DNA from: Armatimonadetes bacterium UBA5352
Lineage (GTDB): Bacteria; Armatimonadota; Zipacnadia; Zipacnadales; UBA5352
Assembly: GCA_002411015.1 (NCBI GenBank)
Contig: DHPY01000118.1
Span: 1 to 27,296, forward strand
Reading direction: 5' to 3'
Length of the DNA: 27,296 bases
This document shows positions 19,321-27,279 of the stretch, in pieces. A program made the position numbers and the translations under genes. The notes beneath the pieces are model-generated. The model was not told the origin of the DNA. It saw only the letters and a program-made list of their open reading frames with translations, and did not search any database. How positions within the stretch are numbered: position 1 is the stretch's first letter; each line of letters begins with the position of its first letter.

Positions 19321-20692
19321 CGGCAAGCCCCTCGACTGCGCGTTCCAGGCCCATGCTCCGCGATCCCTTCACCAGCACCACGTCACCTTCCCGAAGCTCC
19401 GGCCGCACCAGCTCCGCGGCGGCCTCAGGAGAGCCAACGGCGCTCGTGCGAACACCCCGCTCCGCCGCCTCCTGCGCCGCCAGCGCCGCCAGCTCGCCCA
19501 CCGCGATCAGCCACGTCACGCCTGCCTCAGCAGCCGCCCGGCCGACCTCACGATGCGCGGGCTCGCCCTCAGGCCCCATCTCCAGCATATCGCCGAAGAC
19601 GAAGATCCTGCGCGCCCGCGCGGACGCCAGCACCGCAAGCGCGGCCGCAACCGAGTCCGGGCTGGCGTTGTACGCGTCGTTGAGGATCAGCGAGCCACCC
19701 GGCCCGGCGACCTGCTGCATGCGCATCGAACTGCCCTCGAACGCCTCCAGCGCCTGCACGACCTGATCGAGGGTCGCGCCAAGCTCGACCGCCGCGGCGG
19801 ACGCCGCCAGCGCGTTCAGCACATTGTGCCGGCCCGGAACGCGCATCCGCACCGTCGCCTCGCCGAGTGGCGTCGCCATGCGAAAGCGGACACCATCCAT
19901 GCCGCTCGCGTCCACCTCAAGCGCCCGGAAGTCGGCCTCCTGCTCGATCCCGAAGGAGACAACGCGCGAGTGCGCCATCGCGGCAAAAACGCTGAAAAAG
20001 AAGTCATCCGCGTTGAGCACCGCCACCCCGCCCCCGGCAATGTGCTCGAGGATCTCAGCCTTCACCTGCGCGATCGCCTCACGCGAGCCAAGCCGCCCCA
20101 CATGACTCTGCCCGATGTTCGTGATGACGCCCACGTCGGGCTTCGCGATCCGCGCGAGGTAGTCGATCTCCCTCGGCCCGCGCATTGCAAGCTCGAGGAC
20201 GCAGGACCGATCCTCCGGCCCCAGTTGCAGCAGCGTCAGGGGCACGCCGATCTCATTGTTCTGTGTGCCGCGCGCGACCACAGAGGGCCCCACTGCGCGC
20301 ATGATTGCGCCGAGGAGGTCCTTCGTCGAGGTCTTCCCGGTGCTGCCGGTGATGGCGCCGACTCTCGCCGGCATCCGCCCCCGGTGCCACGCCGCGAGCC
20401 TCCCCAGCGCCTGCAGCGCGTCGGCGACGACTACCGCCGGGAAGTCGTCTGGCAGGCCCGCAGGCTTGCTCACCAGCGCCGCGGCCGCCCCCCTCGCGCG
20501 CGCCTCCGGCACGAATTCGTGCCCATCGCGCTCACCAGTCAGTGCAACAAAAAGCTCGCCGGTGGCAAGCTTGCGAGTATCTGTACTCACGCCGAAGACC
20601 TGCGTCTGCGTCCAGCGCTCGGCGACCCTGCCTCCGCAGGCTGCGGCCACTTCCCCCAGCGTGGCGGAGAAATGCGGCTGCGTCTTGGACAC
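19310..20692 (-). CDS. murF: UDP-MurNAc-tripeptide--D-Ala-D-Ala ligase
   Basis: 460 residues from GTG 20692, with GAGGTG upstream, 44 nt after murE. Adds the D-Ala-D-Ala dipeptide to complete the pentapeptide. Seen: N-terminal VFGVSTDTRKLATGELFVAL, P-loop ITGSTGKTSTKDLL, GTQNNEIGVPLTLL, ITNIGQSHVGRLGSREAIAQVKAEI, GRHNVLNALAA, LNDAYNASPDSVAAAL and VFGDMLEMG. All are characteristic of MurF. The ligase Ddl, which makes the dipeptide, is not in the window. Confidence 0.97.
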   Translation of the reverse strand: MSKTQPHFSATLGEVAAACGGRVAERWTQTQVFGVSTDTRKLATGELFVALTGERDGHEFVPEARARGAAAALVSKPAGLPDDFPAVVVADALQALGRLAAWHRGRMPARVGAITGSTGKTSTKDLLGAIMRAVGPSVVARGTQNNEIGVPLTLLQLGPEDRSCVLELAMRGPREIDYLARIAKPDVGVITNIGQSHVGRLGSREAIAQVKAEILEHIAGGGVAVLNADDFFFSVFAAMAHSRVVSFGIEQEADFRALEVDASGMDGVRFRMATPLGEATVRMRVPGRHNVLNALAASAAAVELGATLDQVVQALEAFEGSSMRMQQVAGPGGSLILNDAYNASPDSVAAALAVLASARARRIFVFGDMLEMGPEGEPAHREVGRAAAEAGVTWLIAVGELAALAAQEAAERGVRTSAVGSPEAAAELVRPELREGDVVLVKGSRSMGLERAVEGLADDN

Positions 20693-20736
20693 GCCCCGTC
20701 ACCTCGTCTGACTATCTCGCGCGGCTTGTGCGGCGC

Positions 20737-22212
20737 CTATTTCACGTATGCCGCGGCCAGCTCGCGCGCTATCCTTCTATCATCGAAGTCGATCGTTCTG
20801 TCGGCAAAAATCTGGTAGGTCTCATGTCCTTTGCCAGCAATGAGTACTATATCTCCCGCATCCGCCATCTCAAGTGCCATCGCGATTGCATTGCGCCGGT
20901 CGGGCTCAGTCGCATACGCCTCGCCCGCCACGCCGGCAGTGATTGCGTCGATAATCGCAAGCGGGTCCTCCGAGCGCGGGTTGTCCGAGGTGATCACGGT
21001 GAAGTCGGCAAGCTCGGTCGCGACCCGCCCCATCTTCGGTCGCTTGTCGGGGTCGCGGTCGCCACCGCAGCCGAAGACGCAGATCAGTCTCCGCGGCGAA
21101 AGCTCCCGCGCCGCCCGCAGGACATTCTGCAGCGCGTCGGGCGTATGTGCATAGTCCACGATGATCGCGAACGGCTGCCCGGCATCCACAGCCTCGAAGC
21201 GCCCGGGAACTGCCGGCATCGCAGAGAGCCCGTCGGCGATGACCTCCGGCGCGATACCCATCGCCTCCGCCGCCGCAGCCGCCGCAAGCGCGTTCTGCAC
21301 GTTGAAGATCCCCGGCAGGCCAAGCTCCACGCGCGCGCGCCCCGACGGCAGCTGCAGCTCAAAGCTCGAGCCCCTGCCGCTGAACTGCGCCCCGACCGCC
21401 CGCACGTCGCATCCCTCACCGGTGCCGTAGCTCAGCACCGGGCAACTGGCGCGCTCCGCAATCGTCGGGCCGAACGGGTCGTCGAAGTTCACCGCGCCTG
21501 TCATCGGCTTCGCTGAGGCCTCGGCATACTCAGTGAAGAGCAGCAGCTTGGCCTCAAGGTAGGCCTCGATGCTCTCGTGGAAGTCCAGGTGATCCTGCGT
21601 CAGGTTCGTGAACACGCCCACATCGAAGGCGCATCGCCACGGCCGGTTCAGCACCAGCGAGTGCGAGGAGACCTCCATCGCCACGACCTCGATGCCGCTG
21701 TCGACCATCTCCCGCAGGCTGCGCTGAAGCTCGATCGCATCCGGCGTCGTGCGCGCGGCCTCGGCGAGCGCGTCCACGGGCCCGGCGCCGAGAGTGCCGA
21801 TCACGGCGCCACGTCTGCCGGCGGCGGCGAGCACCGACTCGATGAGAAAAGCAGTAGTTGTCTTGCCATTTGTCCCCGTCACGCCTGCGAGGAGCAACTC
21901 GCGCGACGGATCGCCGAAGAAGGCGGCTGCCACCTCGGCGCAGGCCGTCCTGGCGTCCTCAACTCGCGCCCACGGGACTCCCTCGGCGGCACCCACATGG
22001 CGCGGATCGTCCAGCAGTACCGCCACCGCGCCGTTCGCCAGCGCCGCACCGATGTAGTCATGCCCATCGGCCTCGAAGCCGCGGTAGGCGATGAACAGGT
22101 CGCCGGGCTTGACGAGGCGCGAGTCCGAGGCAATCCCGGTGATCGCCACGTTACCTCGACGCGCGACCAGGCCGGGGAGGGCGTCTGTGAGAGAACTCAG
22201 GTCCACGTTCAT
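20737..22212 (-). CDS. murE: UDP-MurNAc-L-Ala-D-Glu--meso-diaminopimelate ligase
   Basis: 491 residues from ATG 22212 (MNVDLSSL), 28 nt after ftsI. Adds the third residue of the stem peptide. Seen: GIASDSRLVKPGDLFIAYRG, P-loop GVTGTNGKTTTAFLIE, EVSSHSLVLNR, NLTQDHLDFHES, GIFNVQNALAAAA, VDYAHTPDALQNVL, CVFGCGGDRDPDKRPKMG, and TSDNPRSEDP. The DNPR signature marks enzymes that use meso-diaminopimelate rather than lysine, so the wall chemistry can be inferred. GKGHETYQ near the C-terminus is also typical. Confidence 0.97.
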   Translation of the reverse strand: MNVDLSSLTDALPGLVARRGNVAITGIASDSRLVKPGDLFIAYRGFEADGHDYIGAALANGAVAVLLDDPRHVGAAEGVPWARVEDARTACAEVAAAFFGDPSRELLLAGVTGTNGKTTTAFLIESVLAAAGRRGAVIGTLGAGPVDALAEAARTTPDAIELQRSLREMVDSGIEVVAMEVSSHSLVLNRPWRCAFDVGVFTNLTQDHLDFHESIEAYLEAKLLLFTEYAEASAKPMTGAVNFDDPFGPTIAERASCPVLSYGTGEGCDVRAVGAQFSGRGSSFELQLPSGRARVELGLPGIFNVQNALAAAAAAEAMGIAPEVIADGLSAMPAVPGRFEAVDAGQPFAIIVDYAHTPDALQNVLRAARELSPRRLICVFGCGGDRDPDKRPKMGRVATELADFTVITSDNPRSEDPLAIIDAITAGVAGEAYATEPDRRNAIAMALEMADAGDIVLIAGKGHETYQIFADRTIDFDDRRIARELAAAYVK

Positions 22213-22240
22213 AGCAGTCGGTCCTGTCAGTGCTCCAAAC

Positions 22241-24070
22241 TCACGTCCCGCTGGGGACGTCTTCGGCTTCCGCGACCGAGGCCTGCTCGGGCAGCAGCCC
22301 GGCCTCGCGCAGCGCGACCATCGCGACCGTCTTCGCCACCGGCGCCGCCACGTCGGAGCCATGCTCGCCACGTGTCGGCTCATCCGCCGTCACGAGGATC
22401 GCGAACCGCGGCTCGTCGAGGGGAGCGATCATCACGAAGGACACGATGTTCCGGCCGTGGCTGAAACCGCCCTCATCCGCGAGCCACTTTTGCGCCGTGC
22501 CCGTCTTCCCACCCATGCGCACGCCGTCGATCGCCGCAAGGTGACCGGTCCCCCGCTCAATCACGGTGCCCATCATCTCACGCACGCGCGCAGAGACCTC
22601 TGCGGAGCACACGGAGCGCACCTCCAGCGGCTCAATCTCGCGTACCGGCCGGTTCGTCTCCGCGTCCATGACCGCGCGCACGACGTGCGGCTGCATCAGC
22701 CGCCCACCGTTCGCCACCGCACAGACAGCGGAGAGCATCTGGATGTCGGTCACTGAGACGCCCTGGCCGAAACCAAGGTTCGCCAGGTCTCGCCGCCGCA
22801 TCCCGCTCACCGGGTGCAGCAGCCCCGTCGCCTCTCCAGGCAGGCCGATGCCCATCGGCGCGCCGATGCCGAGCGTCTGCAGGAACGCGTGGTAGTCCTC
22901 GGCGCCAATCAGCATCGCGAAATTCGCCGCCGCGATGTTGCACGAGTGCGTGATCATGTTCGTGAGATCGCAGGCGCCGTGGCCGCGCGGATCCCAGCAG
23001 CGCAGTGGCTGCCCGCCGACGTCGGGCGCGTAGCCGCTGCAGTAGTAGGTCTGCCCCTTGTAGGCCTCGGACCGCAGTACCGCCGCCGCCAGAAGCACCT
23101 TAAAGAGCGATCCCGGCTCATACTGCCGCACCACCGGGAGGTTGCTGTGCTGCGCCTGGACCTCCTCCGATGTTCCCTGGCTGGCGCCGCCCGGGTCGAA
23201 GTTGGGCCGCGAGGCCAGCGCGAGTATCTCACCAGTCCGCGGGTCCATCACGAGGCAGGTCGCGGACTTCGGCGCGCTCCGCTCCATGCACTGGTCCAGC
23301 GCGAGTTCAGCTACCTCCTGCAGCGATCGGTCCAGCGTGAGCACGAGGTTCTTCCCCGGCTCCGGAGCCAGGATTCCGCTCGAGTCCGCGCCGAGAATGC
23401 TCCGGCCGTAGCTGTCCACGTTCCTCGGACGGGTGCCGGGCCGCCCGTCCAGCAGGAACGCCCACCGCAGCTCCGCGCCCTCCTTCGGCTCATGCCACGG
23501 CGTCCGCTTGCCCAGCACGTGGCACGCGAGTCTTCCGCCCGGATAGACCCGCTTGTACTCCGTCTCTGTCCAGACCCCGTCCAGCCGCTTCTCATTCAGC
23601 GGCTTCACAACCTCCGGCTCAAGAAGCCGCGCAAGCCACACGGAGTGCTGATTCCGCTCGACGCCGCGCTCAAGCTGCCGGCCGATCTCCGCTGCATCCA
23701 GGCCGGTCAGCCGCGCGATCTGCGTCGCCGTGCCCTCAACGCCCAGCTCCGATCCGGCCACCTTCACCGCATCGGCGTAGATCGTCTCCAGCGGCACACT
23801 CATCGCCAGCGGCTCAAGGTCGCGTGCGTAGATGCCGCCTGGTACGGGAGCCTCGGGGTCCGGGCCCCGATGAATGCGCGCATCGAGGAGCATGTAATGT
23901 CCACGGCTGATGACCTGCACGTTCAGGAGCTTGAGACTGAGGCCGAGCATTAGGAAGGCCATGCCCGCTACAAAAAGACGCACCCGTCCACGAGCCTGCG
24001 GGTGCGGGAGGCAGTGCTTCTGCGTCTCTGGCGATACAGCCTGTGCCATTAGCGGATGACCGCCTCTCAC
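22241..24070 (-). CDS. ftsI: Division-type class B penicillin-binding protein (FtsI/PBP2B-like)
   Basis: 609 residues from GTG 24070, overlapping the ftsL stop as GTGA; ATG 24049 is an alternative. The transpeptidase cross-links septal peptidoglycan with FtsW. A short cytoplasmic N-terminus and one membrane anchor (about 31-50, LFVAGMAFLMLGLSLKLL) precede a PBP dimerisation/pedestal domain from about 75 and the transpeptidase domain. Active-site motifs: YEPGSLFK (S321, K324), HSCN (S376-C-N378) and GGKTGTAQK (K522-T-G). No PASTA repeats follow. Placement between ftsL and murE is typical of spoVD/ftsI genes. Confidence 0.95.
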   Translation of the reverse strand: MRGGHPLMAQAVSPETQKHCLPHPQARGRVRLFVAGMAFLMLGLSLKLLNVQVISRGHYMLLDARIHRGPDPEAPVPGGIYARDLEPLAMSVPLETIYADAVKVAGSELGVEGTATQIARLTGLDAAEIGRQLERGVERNQHSVWLARLLEPEVVKPLNEKRLDGVWTETEYKRVYPGGRLACHVLGKRTPWHEPKEGAELRWAFLLDGRPGTRPRNVDSYGRSILGADSSGILAPEPGKNLVLTLDRSLQEVAELALDQCMERSAPKSATCLVMDPRTGEILALASRPNFDPGGASQGTSEEVQAQHSNLPVVRQYEPGSLFKVLLAAAVLRSEAYKGQTYYCSGYAPDVGGQPLRCWDPRGHGACDLTNMITHSCNIAAANFAMLIGAEDYHAFLQTLGIGAPMGIGLPGEATGLLHPVSGMRRRDLANLGFGQGVSVTDIQMLSAVCAVANGGRLMQPHVVRAVMDAETNRPVREIEPLEVRSVCSAEVSARVREMMGTVIERGTGHLAAIDGVRMGGKTGTAQKWLADEGGFSHGRNIVSFVMIAPLDEPRFAILVTADEPTRGEHGSDVAAPVAKTVAMVALREAGLLPEQASVAEAEDVPSGT

Positions 24071-24597
24071 TCCGTCTGGGCGGATGCAATCAGACGGCTT
24101 GAGGCGTGCAGGGGTGCCTGCGAACCCGCCGGAAGCTCGCCAACCATGATCTCATGGCCGTCACGATCCTCGGCGCCCGCGGGCAGTACCTTCTCCAGAC
24201 TCGGCGGCACATCCGTCAGCGCGATATGCACGACACCCGTCGGCGGCTCAAGGCCGTGCTCGAGGATGTGCTGCTGTACGCGATCCGGTGACTGCAGAGA
24301 CGCAAGCTGGCGCTGCAGCTCAAGCTCCGCTGCCTCCTGCCGGGCTGACGCTCGTTCGAGCCGCTGGAGGTCGCACTCGATGACGGAGATGCGCGCGCAG
24401 GCTACCAGGTACACAACTGCACCCGCCCCTGCGATCGCGATGATCAGGGCGGGCCAGATCAACTCCGACCAAGTGCGTTGCATCGGGGGGATGCGACGCA
24501 GATATGGTTGCTGCGGTGTCTCCGGCTGCCGTGACATTGCTGCCCTCCCCGCCTGCCGCGTTTGGTCCTCTGGAGACTCTCGAAGAGGTTCGCTCAC
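24067..24597 (-). CDS. ftsL: FtsL-like cell division protein
   Basis: 176 residues from GTG 24597, chosen because AGGAG lies 7 nt upstream; ATG 24537 is a shorter option. A charged and Pro-rich cytoplasmic part (1-40) precedes one transmembrane helix (about 46-65, WPALIIAIAGAGAVVYLVAC). A leucine-zipper-like coiled coil (VIECDLQRLERASARQEAAELELQRQLASL) follows, then LQSPDRVQQHILEHGLEPPTG, the usual end-of-coil pattern of FtsL. About 65 further residues run to the C-terminus, longer than most. FtsL forms the FtsQLB complex and activates FtsWI. The family is poorly conserved, so the name rests on topology and position between rsmH and ftsI. No separate ftsB is visible. Confidence 0.82.
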   Translation of the reverse strand: MSEPLRESPEDQTRQAGRAAMSRQPETPQQPYLRRIPPMQRTWSELIWPALIIAIAGAGAVVYLVACARISVIECDLQRLERASARQEAAELELQRQLASLQSPDRVQQHILEHGLEPPTGVVHIALTDVPPSLEKVLPAGAEDRDGHEIMVGELPAGSQAPLHASSRLIASAQTE

Positions 24598-24907
24598 CTT
24601 CCTTCTCCTCCTCCTCGGATGCGCGTTTTTCCCCTGACATTTGTGAAGAGAGAACGGGCGCCCATGCAATGCTGCTTCGATGGAAGGCTGCAATGGACCG
24701 CGTGCCTTGGGTGCACCGCTCCTGATGACGTTGCCTCGGGCCCTGGCGCTGTGCTGCTGCAAATGGCTGCGATGTGTGCTGTAGTGTGGCGCGATGTTGC
24801 TGCGAATGTTGCCCGGGCACCCGTTCCCTCATCCCCATACCGACGGCCGCCTGGAGCACGTCGCTTGGGGAAAACCGGTTGTCAAAAAGACCTCCTGCGT
24901 AGACGGC
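24598..24907. other. 310-nt non-coding gap inside the dcw cluster
   Basis: The only long gap in a cluster otherwise packed to overlapping codons. Just after the rsmH stop the minus strand has a weak stem followed by TTTTT, possibly an attenuator. Plus-strand positions 24752-24826 hold imperfect repeats of the type TGCTGCAAATG, GCTGCGATG and TTGCTGCGAATG. No convincing gene or complete promoter was found. Confidence 0.45.
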
Positions 24908-25855
24908 CTACACTCTCTCTGCCGCGTGAAGCCTCGCGCTGCGCGATGCCGCGTTCCGCGCTACCTCTGCCTCGCTCGGATCCAGTGGGCTGCGCGTCAG
25001 CACCCTCACCTTCGCCTCGCGCTCCGGCCCGCCGATAAGCCTCGGAGGGCCGATCGGCCCACCCTCAAGCTCGCGCAGCTTCCGTCGCGCCACCCGGTGC
25101 TCCCCGCCATGGAAGGTCAGCAGCACCAGCCGCCCACCCGGGCAGAGCGCATCCACCGCCGCGTCGATCCCCCGCTCCAGCCCCTCAAGCTCCTCGTTCA
25201 CCGCGATCCGCAGTGCAGCGTAAGCCGCAATAACCCGCTTCTCCGCCTCAGGAGCCTTGAAGCTCAGGGCCTGCTGGAGGATCCGCGTGAGGCGCTCGGG
25301 AGTGGCGACCGGCTCGCGCTCCCGCTCTCGCACGATCGCGCGGACCACCCGCCCGACCTCCCCCCCGCGAAGCGTCTGACCGAAGAGCCCGCGGAGTTCC
25401 CGCTCACTCAACTCGGCCAGCAACGTCGCTGCGGTACGCGACTGCTCCGGGTCGTAGGCCATCTCCAGTGGCTCATCGCCGCCATGGATCGAGAAGCCCC
25501 GCCCGCGCCCGGTCGTGCGCCCCGCAAGTTGATCGAGGCTCGGACCGCAGTCGATCAGTACGCCGTCTATGCATCTGTCAATGTGCAGTTCGTCCAGCAC
25601 GTCCTGCAGATCCTCGTAGCTCGCCCGCCGAAGCGTCACCCGGTCGCCGAACTTCGTGAGGCGCTCCGCCGCTATCTCCAGCATCGCCGGGTCCCGGTCC
25701 ACAGCGATCACGCGGCTGTCTGGCGCGCTCTCAAGGATCAGTAACGAATGTCCGCCTGCTCCCGCCGTTCCGTCAAAGTAAAGCCCCCCTGCTCTCGGCT
25801 GCAGATACTCGATGACCTCGTGTGGCATGACCGAGACGTGCTCGAAATCGGTCAC
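24908..25855 (-). CDS. rsmH: 16S rRNA (cytosine1402-N4)-methyltransferase
   Basis: 315 residues from GTG 25855, which overlaps the mraZ stop as GTGA; longer forms run inside mraZ. RsmH methylates C1402 of 16S rRNA in the decoding centre using SAM. Seen: HVSVMPHEVIEYLQP, SAM loop FDGTAGAGGHS, VIAVDRDPAML, and RIAVNEELEGLE. Several hallmark motifs are changed: DLGVSS reads DCGPSL, PLDMRMD reads PLEMAYD, FHSLEDR reads FHGGEHR, and the C-terminal NPRSRSAKLR reads NAASRSARLH. The identity is secure from order and the remaining motifs, but the protein is clearly divergent. Confidence 0.93.
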   Translation of the reverse strand: MTDFEHVSVMPHEVIEYLQPRAGGLYFDGTAGAGGHSLLILESAPDSRVIAVDRDPAMLEIAAERLTKFGDRVTLRRASYEDLQDVLDELHIDRCIDGVLIDCGPSLDQLAGRTTGRGRGFSIHGGDEPLEMAYDPEQSRTAATLLAELSERELRGLFGQTLRGGEVGRVVRAIVREREREPVATPERLTRILQQALSFKAPEAEKRVIAAYAALRIAVNEELEGLERGIDAAVDALCPGGRLVLLTFHGGEHRVARRKLRELEGGPIGPPRLIGGPEREAKVRVLTRSPLDPSEAEVARNAASRSARLHAAERV

Positions 25856-26322
25856 TGCCCCGATGCCTCCGCCTCGCCCTCGGCGAGGCTCCCGAACTTC
25901 CTGCGCGCGAACTCCTTCAGCGCCGCCCTGCGCTCTGCCATGTACTGCTTGAAGCGGCCCTGCTCCCAGATCTCCCAGCGCGTGCCGATCTCCAGCACCA
26001 GCGCCTTCGAGTCCCCCGCCCTCAGGTTCGCCCACTCCCGCAGCGACTCGGGGATCTTCATCCTGCCGCGCTCGTCAAGCTGCACCTGCGCCGCCGCGCC
26101 GCGGAAGAGCCGCCGGAGATCGTCCATGTCAGGGTCCATCAGGCTCCCGCCGCCCAGCCCCTCCACGAACTGCGCCCACTGCTCCGGGCTGAACATGAGA
26201 AGGTTCTCGTCAAAGCCCTGGGTGATGATCACGGAACCGTCAAGCTGATCGAGTTGATGGTCGCGGAGAGTGATCCTCCCCGACGCATCAACCGGATTGA
26301 CGGTCGAGCCCTGCAGATCCAT
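25852..26322 (-). CDS. mraZ: Transcriptional regulator MraZ
   Basis: 156 residues from ATG 26322; GTG 26331 is an in-frame alternative. MraZ has two AbrB/SpoVT-like beta-barrel halves and represses the dcw operon by binding repeats near its promoter. Seen: first half VNPVDASGRITLRDHQLDQL ... SVIITQGFDENLLMFSPEQW, second half AAAQVQLDERGRMKIPESLREWANL ... ALVLEIGTRWEIWEQGRFKQY. The hallmark D-x-x-G-R motif appears twice (DASGR, DERGR). As first gene after the promoter at 26368-26396 it holds the canonical place. Classic TGGG-type MraZ boxes were not convincing upstream. Confidence 0.94.
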   Translation of the reverse strand: MDLQGSTVNPVDASGRITLRDHQLDQLDGSVIITQGFDENLLMFSPEQWAQFVEGLGGGSLMDPDMDDLRRLFRGAAAQVQLDERGRMKIPESLREWANLRAGDSKALVLEIGTRWEIWEQGRFKQYMAERRAALKEFARRKFGSLAEGEAEASGQ

Positions 26323-26367
26323 GTCCCTCACTCAGAGGCGGCTGGCTTTCTGACCCCATCGCACCAC

Positions 26368-26396
26368 AGTCTACCCTGCACTGCCCCGCAAGTCAA
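26368..26396 (-). promoter_or_regulatory. Sigma70-like promoter of the dcw cluster
   Basis: On the minus strand TTGACT (26396-26391), a 17-nt spacer and TAGACT (26373-26368). The start of transcription would be near 26361, about 40 nt before the mraZ ATG. The -10 is identical to that before smpB. Confidence 0.6.
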
Positions 26397-26520
26397 GCAA
26401 TCTGGAAACAATATCTCAATCCGCCTCCACTCACATCGACGTAGTTCGCTTTTAGCGGCTCATATACCTCCTTCATCGCTAGGGATTTTCGGGGAGTCCA
26501 ATACCATCCTCCTGAATCAG

Positions 26521-26549
26521 CACGCCCCGGCGGGTGTCGCCGGGGCGTG
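26521..26549. terminator. Perfect 12-bp GC-rich hairpin after rpe
   Basis: CACGCCCCGGCG (26521-26532) pairs perfectly with CGCCGGGGCGTG (26538-26549) around a 5-nt loop, 33 nt after the rpe stop on the minus strand. The downstream sequence CTGATTCAGG has no U-tract. Probably the end of the rpe transcript. Confidence 0.6.
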
Positions 26550-26582
26550 GCTTGTGAGCCCTCAATTGTCCAGCGCCGCAGG

Positions 26583-27233
26583 CTATTCGAGCGCGCGCAG
26601 CTCCCGCATCGCGGCCGCCGGTCCCCGCGGATGCTGCATCACGAACGAGCCCGACACGATGACATCCGCGCCCGCCTGGCAGAGCCGCGTGATGTTCGAC
26701 GTGCCCACACCGCCATCTACCTGGATGTGGATCTCGCGGCCGCTCTCGTCGATCATCGCGCGGATCTCAGCGACCTTCCGCACGGTGTCCTCGATGAACT
26801 CCTGCCCCGCGAATCCCGGGTGCACGCCCATCACCGTCACCATGTGGATGAGCGGCAGCAGCTCCTCGAGCGACTCCGCCGGAGTGTCCGGGCTGATCGC
26901 GATCCCGGCCTTGCGGTCGGCGGCGAGGACCGCGTCCACGAAGACCCGTGGGTCATCGTCGGCCTCGACATGCGCGGCGATGATCTCCGCGCCGCCCATG
27001 ATGAAGCCGTCGAGGTAGCGCAGAGGCTCCGAGATCATCAGGTGCGCGTTGAAGATGAGCGAAGTGCACTCGCGGCAGGCGGCCATCGGCAGCGCGCCGT
27101 GCGTGAGGTTCGGGACGAAGTGCCCGTCCATCACGTCCCAGTGGAGCCAGTCGGCCCCGGCCTCCTCAAGCGCCCTGGCGTCCTCCCCGAGACGTGCGAA
27201 GTCGGCGACCAGCATCGACGGTGCAATGATCAT
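26583..27233 (-). CDS. rpe: Ribulose-phosphate 3-epimerase
   Basis: 216 residues; ATG 27233 with AGGGG about 10 nt upstream. Interconverts ribulose 5-phosphate and xylulose 5-phosphate in the pentose phosphate pathway. TIM-barrel marks: IAPSMLVADFARLGEDARALEEAG, LHWDVMDGHFVPN (metal His and Asp), FNAHLMI (metal His), GIAISPDTP, VMGVHPGFAGQEF, and IQVDGGVGTSNI (metal Asp and phosphate site). Length is normal. It lies upstream of mraZ on the same strand, separated by a hairpin and the dcw promoter, so it is probably a separate transcript. Confidence 0.96.
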   Translation of the reverse strand: MIIAPSMLVADFARLGEDARALEEAGADWLHWDVMDGHFVPNLTHGALPMAACRECTSLIFNAHLMISEPLRYLDGFIMGGAEIIAAHVEADDDPRVFVDAVLAADRKAGIAISPDTPAESLEELLPLIHMVTVMGVHPGFAGQEFIEDTVRKVAEIRAMIDESGREIHIQVDGGVGTSNITRLCQAGADVIVSGSFVMQHPRGPAAAMRELRALE

Positions 27234-27259
27234 AGCTCAATCCCCTTCGGTCTCCGTGG

Positions 27260-27279
27260 CGCAGGCATTCCTGCCTGCG
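27260..27279. repeat. CAGGC-type palindromic repeat upstream of rpe
   Basis: CGCAGGCA, loop TTCC, TGCCTGCG: a perfect 8-bp stem with 4-nt loop. Read on the minus strand the loop is GGAA, the same as at 104-123, and the arms differ from that copy in a pairing-preserving way. It lies in the leader region of rpe. Confidence 0.7.

Noticed and set aside
19043..20818. 591-codon plus-strand frame opposite mraY and murF
   Set aside because: Antisense shadow of conserved genes with no start signal or domain.
26324..26367. MraZ-binding boxes (TGGG repeats with 10-bp period)
   Set aside because: TGGTG and TGGGG occur after the -10 on the minus strand, but only two and with an 8-nt period, so the classic pattern is not met.
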